A stretch of 64,000 bases of DNA from Diphasiastrum complanatum. Lineage: Eukaryota > Streptophyta > Lycopodiopsida > Lycopodiales > Lycopodiaceae. Shown here in pieces: positions 1-12,130 of the stretch. The number at the start of each line of letters is the position of its first letter. Position 1 is the first letter of the stretch. The notes below the pieces were generated by a model. The model was not told where the DNA came from, made no database searches, and saw only the letters and a list, made by a program, of their open reading frames with translations. The position numbers and the translations under genes were made by a program. Location of the stretch: contig CM055104.1 of assembly GCA_029204225.1 (NCBI GenBank), forward strand, positions 56,386,264 through 56,450,263. The letters are read 5' to 3'.

Positions 1-291
1 CTCTTAAACTTGGGTCATAATGTCATTCTATTTTGGTACGACACAGGTCACAAGAGATCTGGTTATCCTGAGTCCTGATATCTATAAATTTAGAGGAAAA
101 TTGAAATCGTTTAGCTATTAAAATTTAAGTATCTGTAGTATCAGTGAATATTTGACTTTTTTTATTGAAGAATGAAAAAAATAGGTTCAAACCTTTTTCC
201 GATTTGAACCTGGCCTGGCGGTTCAAATCTCAAAGAATTGGTTCAAACCGGCCGGTTCGAATCGACCTGTTCGAATCGGGTTGTAACCTTG
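1..291 (-). mobile_element. Terminal fragment of a hAT-like DNA transposon
   Basis: The strip from about 196 to 291, read on the minus strand, starts with CAAGGTTACAACCCGATTCG and continues into alternating TTCGAACC/GGTTCAAA boxes. The same order of boxes forms the right end of the hAT element at 57,931 (CAATGTTGCATCCCGATTCG). Both start with CAANG, as many hAT terminal inverted repeats do. The element body lies to the left and runs off the window. Similarity to the 57,931 copy fades by about position 196, so this is a different subfamily or a non-autonomous relative. No transposase is visible here. The 8 bases at 292-299 would be one target-site duplication. Confidence 0.6.
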
Positions 292-2639
292 GCCGAGTTG
301 TGACATAGTTTAGTTGAGTTCCTATAGTGTCTTAGCCTTATTGCATACAATTTCGTTCTTGTACTTTCTCTGTGGCAGATAAAATTGTACAGAGGTAAAA
401 TTGAACACCAAATTTTGCACTTTTAACTTCATAATTTATGTGAGCAAGTTCCAAGGAACAACAAATTTAGAGGATTTAGATGGTAGTCATGGTTGTTGAG
501 GATTTCATTGGTCTATTGAAGACAATACCAACAACCTCCTCCAGTCTCTCTATTTTCTTTTCAAGGTTTTATATATGTCCTACAAGATATAACTGTATTA
601 TACTAAAACAAAATTTCAAGATGAATCACGTAATATTGGTTTTATTTTTAAAATTATGGGCCATTGGGTTTTTGGGTCATAGTTTGAAAAGTAGCTAATT
701 TTGATTTCTATCTAGCAGTGACAAATTATTTTGATTTCAAAATCTTCCATGCATGCTCGAATTGATTGTGATTTTTGCAATCATTGTACTTACAAATGAA
801 TTGGTGAGGAGCTTATCAAACTAAGCATTCGAATTGAGGTCCAACCACCCGCATATCGATTTGCTATCACCAGAACTGATTGTCTAGCACTTCATATCTT
901 CCTAGACCTACTATTCACTATGGCCTATCTCTTTTTATAATGCCCACTTCATCTCCCACCATGCCAATTCCATCTATTGTTGCTTGGTTGAAGGGGTAGA
1001 TTCACCTTGCTTTTAGAGTCATTTGCATTTACCTTACCGAAAAATTGAGCAAAGATCAATTACATTGGCCAAAATATAGACATGAGCTTGGACAATATAT
1101 AAATGGAAATTAGATTCTATGATATATGACAAAATCATCTAAAGTTGAATCACTAATTAAAAGGAAAGATTCATGCAATCAATCATGATGAAGGCTACAC
1201 GAGCGATATAAAAATTGAAGCAAAGAAAGGTGATTCTTGTCCTTAAAAAGGTCTACATCATGAGAGATGTAAAATCACTTGTGACTTCTTTACAAAGGAG
1301 AGGCACCTCAGCAAGTTGAAACCGTGCAAACTTCTTTTCCAGATTAACATTTTTAGCATGCATCTTTTAGGCTCAAGAAGGTGCATGTACCTTCCAAATC
1401 TCGAAGATGCACACACCCTCTCCCCAATCGACACCAGATGAACCTAAATCATGGTGGAGATATATAGCTTCTAATGGTGTTAAAAAAATTTATTCCTTTT
1501 TGTGCTTGCTCCACATGTGCCAAATGGTACTAGATCTCCAAATAGATTATTTGGTTCCATCTTTCTTCTTTGTGTTGCAATAATTTGGGTAGATGGTTGT
1601 TCAAGAAACCTTGCATATACCGTTAAAGAAAAGTACAATTGGGACCGTATATGGATTCATTCAATCCACAACCTTGTGAGAATTCAACCAAAGGCCAACG
1701 CTAGAATCCTCACAGGCCATCAAAAAATATTGTCACAAGAAAGTTGTGGGAGAGTTCTCCCCCTGCGAGGATTGAACCTTCAGAACCTTTGCAGGCCATC
1801 AAAATCAACTTCTAAACATTCGCCAACTTCTCTAGGACCTTATAATATCATGAAGAGGCTCCTTGCAAAATTTGGTAGTGAACTGAGCTATGGAAAGTGG
1901 GATTTGTCTAATATGTCTTTCTAATTCTTTGCTATAAAAGCATGAAATTGCCTAGCAAAGCTCTTGCCAATTTTCTTCTGAATTTCCAACTTTTTTCAAA
2001 TGTTCTAAAAAGTTGCGCACGCTCTTCGCAACCTTCAACCATTTTGCATTTAGCTCCGTTTCCTTTCGTTCCACTCTGTTACCCCAGAAATTATCCATTC
2101 CACATTTTTCACCCCCTCTCTCAATTATTCCTTACCCCAGCCTCCCTAGACCCCAAAAGTGTCCAACCCACCTTCCTCTCTATCATCCACCATCATGGCC
2201 TCTTCCACCCACCTAGACAATAATCAAATCTTGCAAAAACTTGACTTAATACTCACTCACACTTTTTGATGTACTTTCAAGACCTGTAAAACAAGTTTAG
2301 AGGACCTGATTTTAGCCTAGATTAATTAGATCTCATGACCCTATGTCAAATCTAATCAATGGCTCTCAATCTTGGTAGCTTATCCTAAGATTTCTACCAA
2401 AAATTACATCAAAAGCTCACAAATTGAATTTATTTGGATCAAATGAATACCATGCATTAAATGCAGGTTCAGAGGTGCCCACACATGTGGAAAGTACGGA
2501 TTTGGACCCCTACCAAGTTTGGGATCAAATCTCCTCACCAAAATCAAGATTCTAGCTTGCCCACTCAATACTAGTTTTTAGCACCAAAACTTGCTAAAAA
2601 TGGATTTGCATTAGATCAATTGCTTATGTTCTTGTACTT
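292..2639. other. No supported gene
   Basis: Only short open frames occur, the longest 140 codons at 1502-1924. None shows a recognisable motif, a homologue elsewhere in the window or a convincing splice pattern. The stretch next to 2640 is probably leader DNA of the copia element whose LTR lies at 2653-3227, read on the minus strand, but no gag or pol could be read from it. Confidence 0.5.
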
Positions 2640-2652
2640 GGATCTGATACCA
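2640..2652 (-). other. Primer binding site of a copia element
   Basis: On the minus strand this reads TGGTATCAGATCC, one base away from the plant initiator-tRNA-Met primer site TGGTATCAGAGCC seen in the other elements here. It directly follows an LTR ending in CA, as expected. Confidence 0.65.
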
Positions 2653-3227
2653 TGTGAAAGTACTGTATATTAGAACCATAAATGGATCTATAAGAGATCC
2701 ACAAGAGTGATTGGATGCTTGCTTAACAATCTATCAAAAAACTAGTCATCAAAAAGTTGATCTAGATTGGCAATTTGACAAACAACAAGCATTAACAATC
2801 AAAAGCATTGATCAACATTCAAATCCGAGCCCACACATGTGTAATACAAGCTATAGTATGGCCTTCATGCTGAGAAACAAGTAGAAATTGATTTGGTTGC
2901 ATTTGGATCACAAAAACTCAATGTACATAGTGGAGTGGCTTGAGATTGCCAATGAGCTCCGAAAATTTTCTATCTTCACACTATGGGAGCTTGGAATACA
3001 TAGAAAATTCGACTTCCTTCTTGAAGTTAGGTGGATTTCCAGCATGTAAAAAGGAAGTTAACTCACTCTTCTTCCTTTAAAATGAAACCCTAGCCTAGAT
3101 CCTAGAGTTATGCTTGGTAGGTAGCTAGTTGGTCAAATTTTCACCTTAAACTTAGGTGTAGGTCTTATAAAGTAGGGATGACCACCAAATAGACATGACC
3201 AACTCTCTTGATGTGACCTAACCTACA
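2653..3227 (-). mobile_element. Copia LTR (5' LTR, minus orientation)
   Basis: On the minus strand the segment starts TGTAGGTT and ends TTTCACA immediately before a primer binding site. The part nearest the primer site resembles the LTR at 20,592-20,980: both carry an AGAACCA..AATGGATC block followed by GATCCACAAGAG and GATTGGATG. That places it in the same copia group as C2. The outer boundary near 3227 is set only by the CA/TG rule and is approximate. No matching 3' LTR or coding region was found downstream, so the element is truncated. Confidence 0.55.
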
Positions 3228-3824
3228 TTAGGAGTGGGTTGCCACGTGGCATTTTGGCCATACATGTGTGGAACCCAATTACGTACAGAATTTACACTAT
3301 TCTTCATGGTTTTTGATCAAGCTAGATTTGCTAATTTTTGGCAATTCTTCACAACTGCCATAGCCTCTACATCCACCTTCACTTCCTCTTCCACCGTCCC
3401 TGATGCCACCTCCTCCATCACCATCGATTCCTCTATCCCTCTCACCCCTTGGACTCCATTGTTGCCCCCCTCCCAACATCTCCACTCCGCCTCCATCCAT
3501 CTCCCTTGTAGATTCCCAACTCTCTCCAAGCATCCTAGCCATCATGAACCTGATCCAATTCACCATCACCCCCACATCTCCTTCCAATACCTTAGACATG
3601 AACATTGAATTTCCCATTCTCGTCTCTCCTCATCCATTCAAACAACCCATCTATCATCTCATCTTCACTCCGGCCCGCATTAAGTATTCAACAATGTATG
3701 TGACCCAGTCTGGTACACTGTTCACATAAAAAAAAACAGCATCTGCTAACTCATCATTAGGTTGGATTGTGATTTCCTTCCTCTAATTCGTGACACATGA
3801 TCCATCCACCATCCATCTCTGGGC
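3228..3824. other. No supported gene
   Basis: C- and T-rich low-complexity DNA. It yields overlapping open frames on both strands (3234-3729), but these are proline/serine-rich on one strand and glycine-rich on the other. That is the pattern expected from biased composition rather than a gene. Confidence 0.5.
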
Positions 3825-4318
<494 letters not shown>

Positions 4319-4657
4319 TGTTCTCCCACGAATTTACAGCCTTTTGATAGCATATCCATGTCTCATTTGAACTTTGGTTTCTCTCCAAAAACTTTATAGA
4401 CCTAAAACCCTATCAACAATATGATTAGATTCAATGCATCTAACATTCAAATTTGAATGTGTCCAAATTTGACCTAATAACTTTCTCACACTTTTCAAAG
4501 TGTTTATCAAATGATTTTAGACTAACATAACTTTCATAAAGTTTATCTCTAATTCTAAAATGCATTTTGGCCTAAATTGACAATTTACCAAAATATGACT
4601 AAACTAGACTAAACTAATTGAAATCTCTCACACCAATTACCATTTGTGGGAATTTAA

Positions 4658-5116
4658 GATGAGAACTGTGCTATGGAAGCTGAAGGATGACAAATCTTTT
4701 GCGCTGATCATCCTCAACATATTAGACATGCAAATCGGCCATGTGTCTGAGACTCTGACCTCCAAGGAAGTCTGAGACATCTTGAGCACCTAGTACCAAG
4801 TGCGAGATAAAGCTTCTAAGCTACATCTTAGGAAGAAATGTTACTCCCTCAAGATGACAAATGGTGATTCCCTGCAGAATCACATCAACTAGTCCAAGAA
4901 CTTGCTGAAGCAAATGGCCATTGTCGGATCAGTCATAGACGATCAAGATGCAATAATGACACTGCTTTCAAGCTTTCCAAGCTCATACAACAGTTGGGTG
5001 ACGATCATCACGACACACCCTGAACTGTCTCTTTCAACAGTCATTACAATGTTGTTGCAGGAAGACACTCAAAGGAACGAACCCTCCAGTTCCTCAACTG
5101 TCGACTCTCACTTACT
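4658..5116 (+). pseudogene. Copia gag remnant (UBN2-type)
   Basis: The plus strand encodes the helical gag region of a Ty1/copia polyprotein. Visible are WKLKDDKSFALIILNI, an I..SKEV.D.L block, LHLRKKCYSLKM and the later open part from 4902 (LLKQMAIVGSVIDDQD, TLLSSFPSSYNSWV, LSTVITMLLQED). These match the usual order of the UBN2/Retrotran_gag_2 fold, which builds the virus-like particle shell. A TGA near 4772 interrupts it and the zinc knuckle, protease and polymerase are missing. It is an isolated fragment; no LTR could be assigned. Confidence 0.75.
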
Positions 5117-5510
5117 TCCGCATATTATTTCCGCACGCAAATTCAATCAGAGCAAATACTATTTTATTAGTACATAGATCAGATACAGACCTGATTGAAG
5201 ACACTGATATTAGTTTGTTTTATTCAAACTTTAATCGTGTTCTCTATGGAAGAATAATTACTATTTTTCCTACATTACCTTCCAAATATAATAATTGGAG
5301 GTAGTTGATCTCTCACTTGATTTTAATAGGAAGGGACCCATGGAAGCCATAAAATGTAGAGATACCTTGTAATGAACAGTAAAGTTTGCTTCTCTCTCAC
5401 TATAGGATCCAATAAAGGTGTACTAACAATCCCTATGTAAGATCTTGCAACAAAATGTGAGATCAAGCTCACTAGCTTTTCAATCTCTCTCAAACTAGAT
5501 CAACCTATAT
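5117..5510. other. No supported gene
   Basis: AT-rich sequence with no open frame or motif that can be assigned. Confidence 0.4.
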
Positions 5511-5668
5511 AGTTAGCAAGTAATTAACCTGTAACCCAATTGGATAAGTGAAATGCATTATGGCTATGTGCCACTTGTGATTTTCAACGATATAGCTATC
5601 TTTTATTGTCATTTTGGATAAGCCTAAATGACATTTCTAACTAGTATAAATAGTTGATAATTGTGGTG
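5511..5668 (+). repeat. Dispersed repeat, copy R1 (LTR-like)
   Basis: Similar, in the same orientation, to 9846-10,010. Both begin GTTAGCAAGTA and share TATCTTTTATTGTCATTT, GGATAAGCCTA and a TATA-like AGTATA(A/T)AT block. The similarity starts abruptly at TGTTAGC in the second copy, as an LTR would. The copies flank an unrelated minus-strand gypsy fragment. Confidence 0.6.
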
Positions 5669-5965
5669 GCCTAGTCGTTATAGATTTCCACAAAAATGAT
5701 GAATTAGGTAGTATAAAAGGTTTGATCATTCTCCAAGAGAGAGAATAATCTCATCTTTTGCATGGTAAATGTATATATGATGGTAAACGGACTGGTATGT
5801 ATAAAATTCACAACAAATACTACAGCGACATAACTAGTTATCCAAAGATATTTGGGTAAATTGGTATCCAGGAACACCAATGATGAAATGTTTTGGTCAA
5901 GGTCTATAAATGTAAGGATTACTTTATCTTTCAAGCTCTTCAGTCATAAAGAAAATAGTCAAAAC

Positions 5966-6686
5966 TGATAGCAACTAGGAATTAGATTCAGTAAGCAGAA
6001 TCACATTAGCTAAAGATTCTTCTTAATCAAACACAAAGAATTAGTCTTTATCATAGAAAGCAAGCAAAACAGAGCCTCAAACAATCCCATTATCTGAACA
6101 CATAGCTCATTCAGAAATGAAAGAAGGTCTGCTAAGAAATGATGCTTAACAGCTTCGGCTAATACCCTGCACACATTAGTCAGAATTGTTACTTGCTAAT
6201 GTCGCCTGAAAATCCATGCTAGAGTAACTGAAATTCAGTATAATATAAGAAATGTGTGTGACGCAAACAGAACAGTATCACGATCATCCACAGATCATAC
6301 AGAGTGTGTTCGCACATATGATGAGAAGTAATTCTGTGAAAGATAGTAGAAAGAAAAGAATGCTCAAGCTATAGGAACTCGCTCTTCTCTCTATTGATGC
6401 TCAGCTCTACGTAGAAATGCGTCAGTACAATGGCACGAAGTGTTGACCTTATAGGAACAATCACCGGCCTCAATATCATTTACGAACCATTAAATGTCGG
6501 TTCTGGACTTCTATTGCATCTCTTTAGAACGTCGCAACTTCTACTTGAAATATGAATTTACAAAGTGCGAAATAGGCCTTTACATGTATTTAGGCACTAT
6601 AGCACATTTTACGTATATGAAAATTGAAAATTTTTACAATATATGACATAACTCAAATAATGTGAAATCATAAGTCTCCACATATC
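5966..6686 (-). mobile_element. Candidate 3' LTR of a non-chromovirus gypsy element
   Basis: On the minus strand the 721-bp segment starts TGATATG and ends GCTATCA, a 5-bp terminal inverted repeat TGATA/TATCA. It is preceded by a purine run (GAAGAAGG) that fits a polypurine tract and lies just 3' of the ORF at 6726-7889. Position and ends fit the 3' LTR of the element whose integrase is at 8406-9232. No second copy is present in the window to confirm the boundaries. Confidence 0.55.
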
Positions 6687-6699
6687 ACCTTCTTCAATT
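6687..6699 (-). other. Polypurine tract (candidate)
   Basis: Minus-strand CAATTGAAGAAGG lies directly before the TGATA start of the candidate LTR and about 30 bp after the stop of the env-position ORF. Confidence 0.5.
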
Positions 6700-6725
6700 G
6701 TGCAGTGGCTCGCCAACAATCTGAT

Positions 6726-7889
6726 TTACATCCTTCTTTGTCGCTTCCGGCTAGTTGGCTTGCTGTGGAAAATTGCCTTGGCTCGGGCTTCATTCTTTTC
6801 ATTTTTCTGCTCCAATGTCAGCCCTTTTGTTGCCATGAAATAGTTATTCTTCTGGTTATAGTCTTCTTGAAATGTTAAATTTGGATAACCACCCATTCCT
6901 GCCGATTGATGCAAGGGGGTTATCAATTAATGTATTATTTACAATATGTGTATACCAACTATCCTCGGTCAGGATTTCAGACATCTCGACAGAAGGGTCA
7001 GTTAGTGAGAGTGCAGCATATGTATATTCGAGAAATTTCGCTTTAATATACAGTTGTTGAATAGATAAGAGAGCATAAGAAATGAGCGAAGCAATATTTA
7101 CATGGCTGTAAGTGTAGTATGGTCTAGTTATTGGGTTAGTGGAGCGAAGTATATTATTTGTTTTTACTTCCTCCAAATAACGAGAGTAGTTAACTTCCCA
7201 ATATGTGTAGATTTCCCACAGATCAGGGAATAGTAATTGGTGAGTAACTCGGGAAGAAACAGATTTAGAGTTAGTAACAACTTCTTTCACATCAAATAAT
7301 TGATTCTAACTATTTAGGTACTCATCCAATGCTAGAAAAATATTATTCTCAAATGTCCTTAGGTATTCTAAGATGTATATATACAAGGATCCTGCGATCA
7401 CATTAATATCATTAGTTTGCACATTGAACTTGTTCTGAACATTGGCAAGGGCGAGGATTCCTTTTTGATGTACAGTTAGTCTAGACCATAAAGTATTTAT
7501 GTTAGAAAAGGTCCAAGGATTTTCCCATTGTTCCTTTGTGTAACCAAAAAGTTTAGGTAAAAAAAGGTCATCCATCCTCCATTGGAGTTCTGGTAATCAT
7601 AGTGAAACCCCTCTGTAATTATAATCTCTTGATTGCAGACAGTTGTGAAAATATGTCCTTCCTCTGTTTCGCCCAAGTTGCGGATCAACTCATAACAAAG
7701 ATCAGTAAGAATAACTGATGGATTGAATTGAAGAAGACCTTCAATTCGCGTGCGAACAGCTAGTGGTTTTAAGATTGGTAACACCGGCTTTGGGTGTGTC
7801 TTGAATACGATCGCCATAGTGCTTGCAAATGTAAATGAGCGATGGCAGACAAGAGCTTGATCGCAACAGTTCACAATTCCGGAGAGCAA
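6726..7889 (-). pseudogene. Uncharacterised ORF in env-like position of gypsy element
   Basis: Three overlapping open frames (7497-7889, 7306-7575, 6726-7290 in two pieces) read as one protein of roughly 370 residues. It starts at an ATG near 7817 (MAIVFKTHPKPVLPILKPL) and ends in a basic tail SRKRQRRM. Frameshifts lie near 7565 and 6870, and a stop near 7308. No known domain is recognised. Composition is mixed and globular, with no clear signal peptide or transmembrane helix. It sits about 500 bp downstream of the gypsy integrase on the same strand and ends 30 bp before the polypurine tract. That is the place of env-like or extra ORFs in Athila/Tat-lineage elements. It may be an element gene of unknown function or a captured host fragment. 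Confidence 0.6.
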
Positions 7890-8309
7890 GAGTGATGGAA
7901 AATGGTAGCGACAACAACTGAAGTGTTTGAGATATTGATGATATTTTGGCGGATTAGACTACTATTAAATGGAAGCGTGTCCTTCATTTTGAAGGTACAT
8001 ACTAAATAATAAAGTATCTAGTCCAAAAAAACAAAAATAAATAAGTAAACAAAATGCAGGAATGCTTCGCTTGGTAAGCTTATTTCTTCCGTCGTTAAAA
8101 TGCGAAAAATGTGAAGGTGTCAGAAGGTAAAATCCCAAAAAATGCAAAGGTATGTGTCGCAATTTCCGTATTGGTGAACTCACTAAATACACCATATTCC
8201 AATATAGTGTCGGGTCTTTCGCAAAATATAAATGTAGCGAAGGTCTTGGCTTTTTCACAATACAAACAATTGCAGCATGCTTCAGCATTTTCACAAAAGA
8301 AATGTAAAC

Positions 8310-8345
8310 TGCAGTAAAAATAAATAAATAAATAAATAAATAAGA
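8310..8345. repeat. (AAAT)n microsatellite
   Basis: About eight tandem TAAA units between the env-position ORF and the integrase. Confidence 0.9.
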
Positions 8346-8405
8346 ACATAAAATAATAATAATTGGACAAAAAATGATGGCCTTCAAAAATCGATGTATC
8401 AGACA

Positions 8406-9232
8406 TTAGTCATAGTAGCGCTTCACCCTTGAACCATTTACTCGAGTGTCAAGTAAATGTCCTTGGAGATCAGCTAACTGAAGTGATCCATTATTAAAAA
8501 CTTCTATAACTTTATACGATCCCATCCATCTAGTATGTAATTTTCCAAGAAACAACATGTGTTTGTTATCATACAGAAGCACATAGTCCCCTTGTTTAAT
8601 TTTTATTTTCTTAATGGATTGGTCAAAAATTACTTTTTTTTTACTCTGAACTCGTTCAGTCTCGATTAATGAAAGATGACGATCCTCTTTCAGTTGCGTC
8701 AAAGAAATCATCCGCTCCCGGAGACTATCGTGCTCATTCATTTGTTCTATATTACTAATGCGAAACGTCAAAACTTCAAATTCTATCGGTAGTATGGGAT
8801 GCATTCCATACACAAGATAGTATGGAGTCTGCCTAGTTGTAATCTTTTCAGCAGTTCTATATGCCCATAAGACAGATGGTAACTTCTGATCCCAATCAGA
8901 AGAATGTGTTTCCATTACTTTATTCAAAATTTTACATAGAATTACATTCGCCCACTCCGTAAGCCCATTTGCTTTTGGATTATATGGAGTGGTTTGGCGA
9001 TGTGTAATAGAAAAATATGACAACATGGCTTCAATGGTCTGATTAAGGAAATGGGTTCCCCTATCACTAACGAGTTCTAAGGACAACCATATCGCGTGAT
9101 AATGTTTTGGAATAAAAACTTTGCTACAGTCTTAGCATCATTCTTAATTGTGGCTTCGGCCTCTACCATCTTGGTAGCATATCCCTATATGATCTCAATA
9201 CTTATGCGGAATGTATTTCTTCTTCTTGTCAC
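8406..9232 (-). pseudogene. Gypsy integrase, core and GPY/F-like C-terminus (Athila/Tat type)
   Basis: The long frame 9086-8406 begins inside the catalytic core (SDRGTHFLN, then TTPYNPKANGLTEWAN with the catalytic Glu in the TEWAN region). It continues through VLWAYRT to a C-terminal module GDYVLLYDNK..LFLGKLHTRW with the final VNGSRVKRYY. That VNGxRxKxYY ending without a chromodomain is typical of Athila/Tat-lineage elements. Upstream codons to about 9232 (KMVEAEAT, KTVAKFLF, NIITRYGCP) extend the core but are separated by a stop near 9080. Reverse transcriptase, RNase H and gag are absent, so the element is truncated at about 9.2-9.4 kb. Confidence 0.85.
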
Positions 9233-9845
9233 CTCCTGAAATAAAGTATCAAGTGTATTTATATTGAAAGGACTAGTCCTTTTGATGCTTGTTGTCACAG
9301 CCAAAAATCTAGGTCCTTTGATAAGTCTTTCAATCATCTTTTGGCCGCAGGAGCATCCATGTAAATAGCAAGCAATAGACTTGTTGAAGGTTGTTTGACA
9401 AATTCAATGGCTACTTCTATCATATATTTTCATATCATAAAAAAACTATTAGAATAACAAGCTCACATGTGATTTTTATTTGGTGTATATTTAGTTGATA
9501 TTGCAATTAGTCTATAGTTAAAAAGCCCGAGCCGATAACGGGAGAATACCTGTAAATAATGCGAAATGCCACATGAAGGCCAAATGTGCATTTGATGCAG
9601 TTCGTAGACTCATGCCATGTGGCGTCTTTTGGATTCTTATCCTTAAAATCTGTTCTTTAATCTACATCCATTCATTTATCCACTTTCAACATTTTTACTT
9701 GTGTTATCGCACAGTCTTTGGAAATACATGGGAATCCAACAGATGGGTCGAATCGACTAACTGTCAAAGGGTCCGACAAGGATTTATTGAAGGTCAACTG
9801 ATCATGTTACCACTTGTTATAAATATAATGACTTGCTCTAACCAT
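9233..9845. other. No supported gene
   Basis: The first 200 bases may hold badly decayed integrase zinc-finger sequence on the minus strand. The rest has no assignable coding sequence. Confidence 0.4.
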
Positions 9846-10010
9846 TGTTAGCAAGTAGTTACTGTGTAACCTAATTGCAAAAGGAACAACGCAATATGGC
9901 TAACTGCCAATTGCGATCTATGACCAAATAACTATCTTTTATTGTCATTTGGATAAGCCTATTTGGCATTCCTAACCAGTATATATGGTTGATCATTTTC
10001 TAGGTTAAAG
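9846..10010 (+). repeat. Dispersed repeat, copy R2 (LTR-like)
   Basis: Second copy of the repeat at 5511-5668, same orientation. Starts TGTTAGCAAG, consistent with an LTR 5' end. Contains a TATA-like AGTATATATGG near 9978. The LTR may continue to about 10,310, where ACACAACA would be its end, but no primer site is clear. Confidence 0.55.
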
Positions 10011-11697
10011 TAGTGGAAGTGATCAAGATATAGAGTATTGCTAGCATCGCTTCACTACTAATTAGTGAAAGTGCATCAAACATGGACGATCAGAGATTCA
10101 TAGTTAGTTTCAAGTATGTAATTGCATCTGCTATTGTTTTCTGCTCGCTATTCATCTGATTTGTACATGCTACTTATTGAATTGATTATATAGTTTTGTT
10201 GCGTTCAATATTATGTCAAAATGAATACTTCTCTATTGTTCTGTAATCTAATTACGTTCTCTTATAGTTTTGTCTGAGTCATCGAATACTTCTACACAAC
10301 AAAATTATCACTGTTATGTTTGTCTACAAAATGACTCTCATAGGTTCTGATGATTTCAAAGTTAGAATCAAGTAGAATCAACGTGGCAATTATCGCAATA
10401 GTTTTTTCAAATTTGATAGGCGTAGCTATACATTAGAAGAAGGATCTTTCCGTAGAGTTTGATAGTGGCATCTATCGATTGCATCTTTTCTCTATATGGT
10501 CCAGAGCTCCTTCTCTATGAGAATTCTCTGCAATTTGAACTTCCAGATGTTTTTAGTTAGAAGCCCCATCCAATTACTTGCTTCGTCCAAAATACCCTCA
10601 TTTATGTTGGCCATGTCCAAAATGCCCAAAACTCCACCTGTAGGCTAAAAGGAGTGTGCTGAAGCTAATGACGATATCAAATTGCAAAAATAATGACTTG
10701 CAATTATTTGCTTATCAGGCCACTCATCACTTTACTGTCGAATTGGAAGCCAAGTCACTTTCGCTTTTCAAAATGCTTCTCACCACAAATTCCTAGCTTT
10801 GTGCCCTATAAGGTGGTGAAATCACTTTTGGCATTCTCTGAACACTTTCTCTACGACAATCACTCTATTTTGATGTACCGTAATTGTAGGTACAGTCAGG
10901 GTGCCCTTTGGCTGGAGGCTATAGTCTTTTGTTTGGCCAAAATAGGCTTAAGGACATGAAACTTTTATTTTATATTGAAATTCTTTAAAGAAGTTGAAGT
11001 GTGTATTCCACTTCATGTCCCTTCATGAACATTTAAAAATAGACCTAAGCAAATCCAATATCTTGTAAAAGATCACCGATCTTAATCTCCTTCCATCTTG
11101 GTCGTTGATGAATTTAAACCCCAATCCTGCAATTCACAAAGAGTCCACACATTGAGGAGAGTTCTCCAAAGCATTGCACACTTCAACACACATAGTAGTT
11201 GGAGCTCTTGGAGGTGCACGAGCATGCTGTCCGTGACCTCCTCCTCTCGTGTGTGAAAAATGCAAAAAATATGCTTGGTCAAGGCCAAATCTATGTATAT
11301 AGGATTATTACACATGTGTGGAGCCTGTTCCCATGTGTGAAACTAGTGTACTTGTCATGTACCATAATCATATAGGTTGTACATATGATTTAATTCAAGT
11401 TCTAGTGGCTAAAAAGGCCAAAATCTAGTTTTCTAGTCATTTGACACATGGCATCAATCTATTGATTGCATGAGCCACATCATTAGATTAGGTGTCACAT
11501 CCCATGTGTAGAGGTCTGCTCACATGTGTGGAATAGGCTGAAGTAGGTGAGTTTTGACTTCTAGAAGGTTTCTTAGTAGATCTCCATATAGTAGGAAAAA
11601 TGGACCAAAAGTGCTCAAAATAGAAAGTTTGATCCAAGTGTCAATTTTGCATGATGATTCATCATATGACAAAGCATCCTCACATGTGTGAGATCTG
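10011..11697. other. No supported gene
   Basis: No coding sequence recognised. From about 11,290 the stretch holds several copies of an ACATGTGTG motif that also occurs near the copia LTRs at 2653 and 20,592, so part of it may be LTR or leader debris. Confidence 0.4.
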
Positions 11698-12087
11698 ATG
11701 CATGATCAGTACCTTGAGTTTCAGATAAGGCTGGAGAGAGATGTATTGAATAAGGGTATGCAAAACGTCATTGGAATCCCTTTTCACATCAATGAGATTT
11801 ACAATTCAGAGTTTGGCAATTTGTCATATGATTCTACCAACAACTTATTTGTGGATTTGAATCATTTATTGAGATTAATAGTGAAATTCTATAATATTAC
11901 AAGTGTTAGTATGAGCAAACTTCTGCTGGTGGTCAAGCTAGATGAATCAGAAGTTATAAAAGGACAAAAGATGGAAAGAATAAGTATTACTCTCATGAAT
12001 GGAGCATTGAACAATGCAACAAACTCAAGGGATCTCAACTTTAGTGTGCAATCAGAAAATAGCATATGGTGGCTAGCATGTTTTTAG
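11698..12087 (+). pseudogene. Unknown repeated family, copy 1 (third domain only)
   Basis: One open frame of 129 codons. It matches copy 3 (minus strand, 41,429-41,842) along most of its length: both have ERD.LN.GMQ, then PFHINE.Y, a NN.F.D.N.LL.FYN/S.T block, and KLDESE.I.GQKM.R.S.T.MN.AL. The shared block ends near 12,060, where copy 3 has a splice donor. The upstream domains seen in copies 2 and 3 are missing, and this copy then runs into unrelated sequence. Family function is unknown. The conserved Asp/Glu-rich KLDESE motif could be part of an active site, but this is speculation. The neighbour downstream on the same strand is the histone/Ulp1 composite. Confidence 0.6.
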
Positions 12088-12130
12088 GTTAAAAAAGGCT
12101 GTTCTTTTGGTAATTGTTTTGAATGTGGTA

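Noticed and set aside
1502-1924. 140-codon ORF as a gene
   Set aside because: No motif, frame partners or family copy; length compatible with chance in this much sequence.
3234-3729. Pro/Ser-rich ORFs as a possible signal peptide or extensin-like gene
   Set aside because: Overlapping frames on both strands from biased C/T composition; no SPPPP repeats or homologue.
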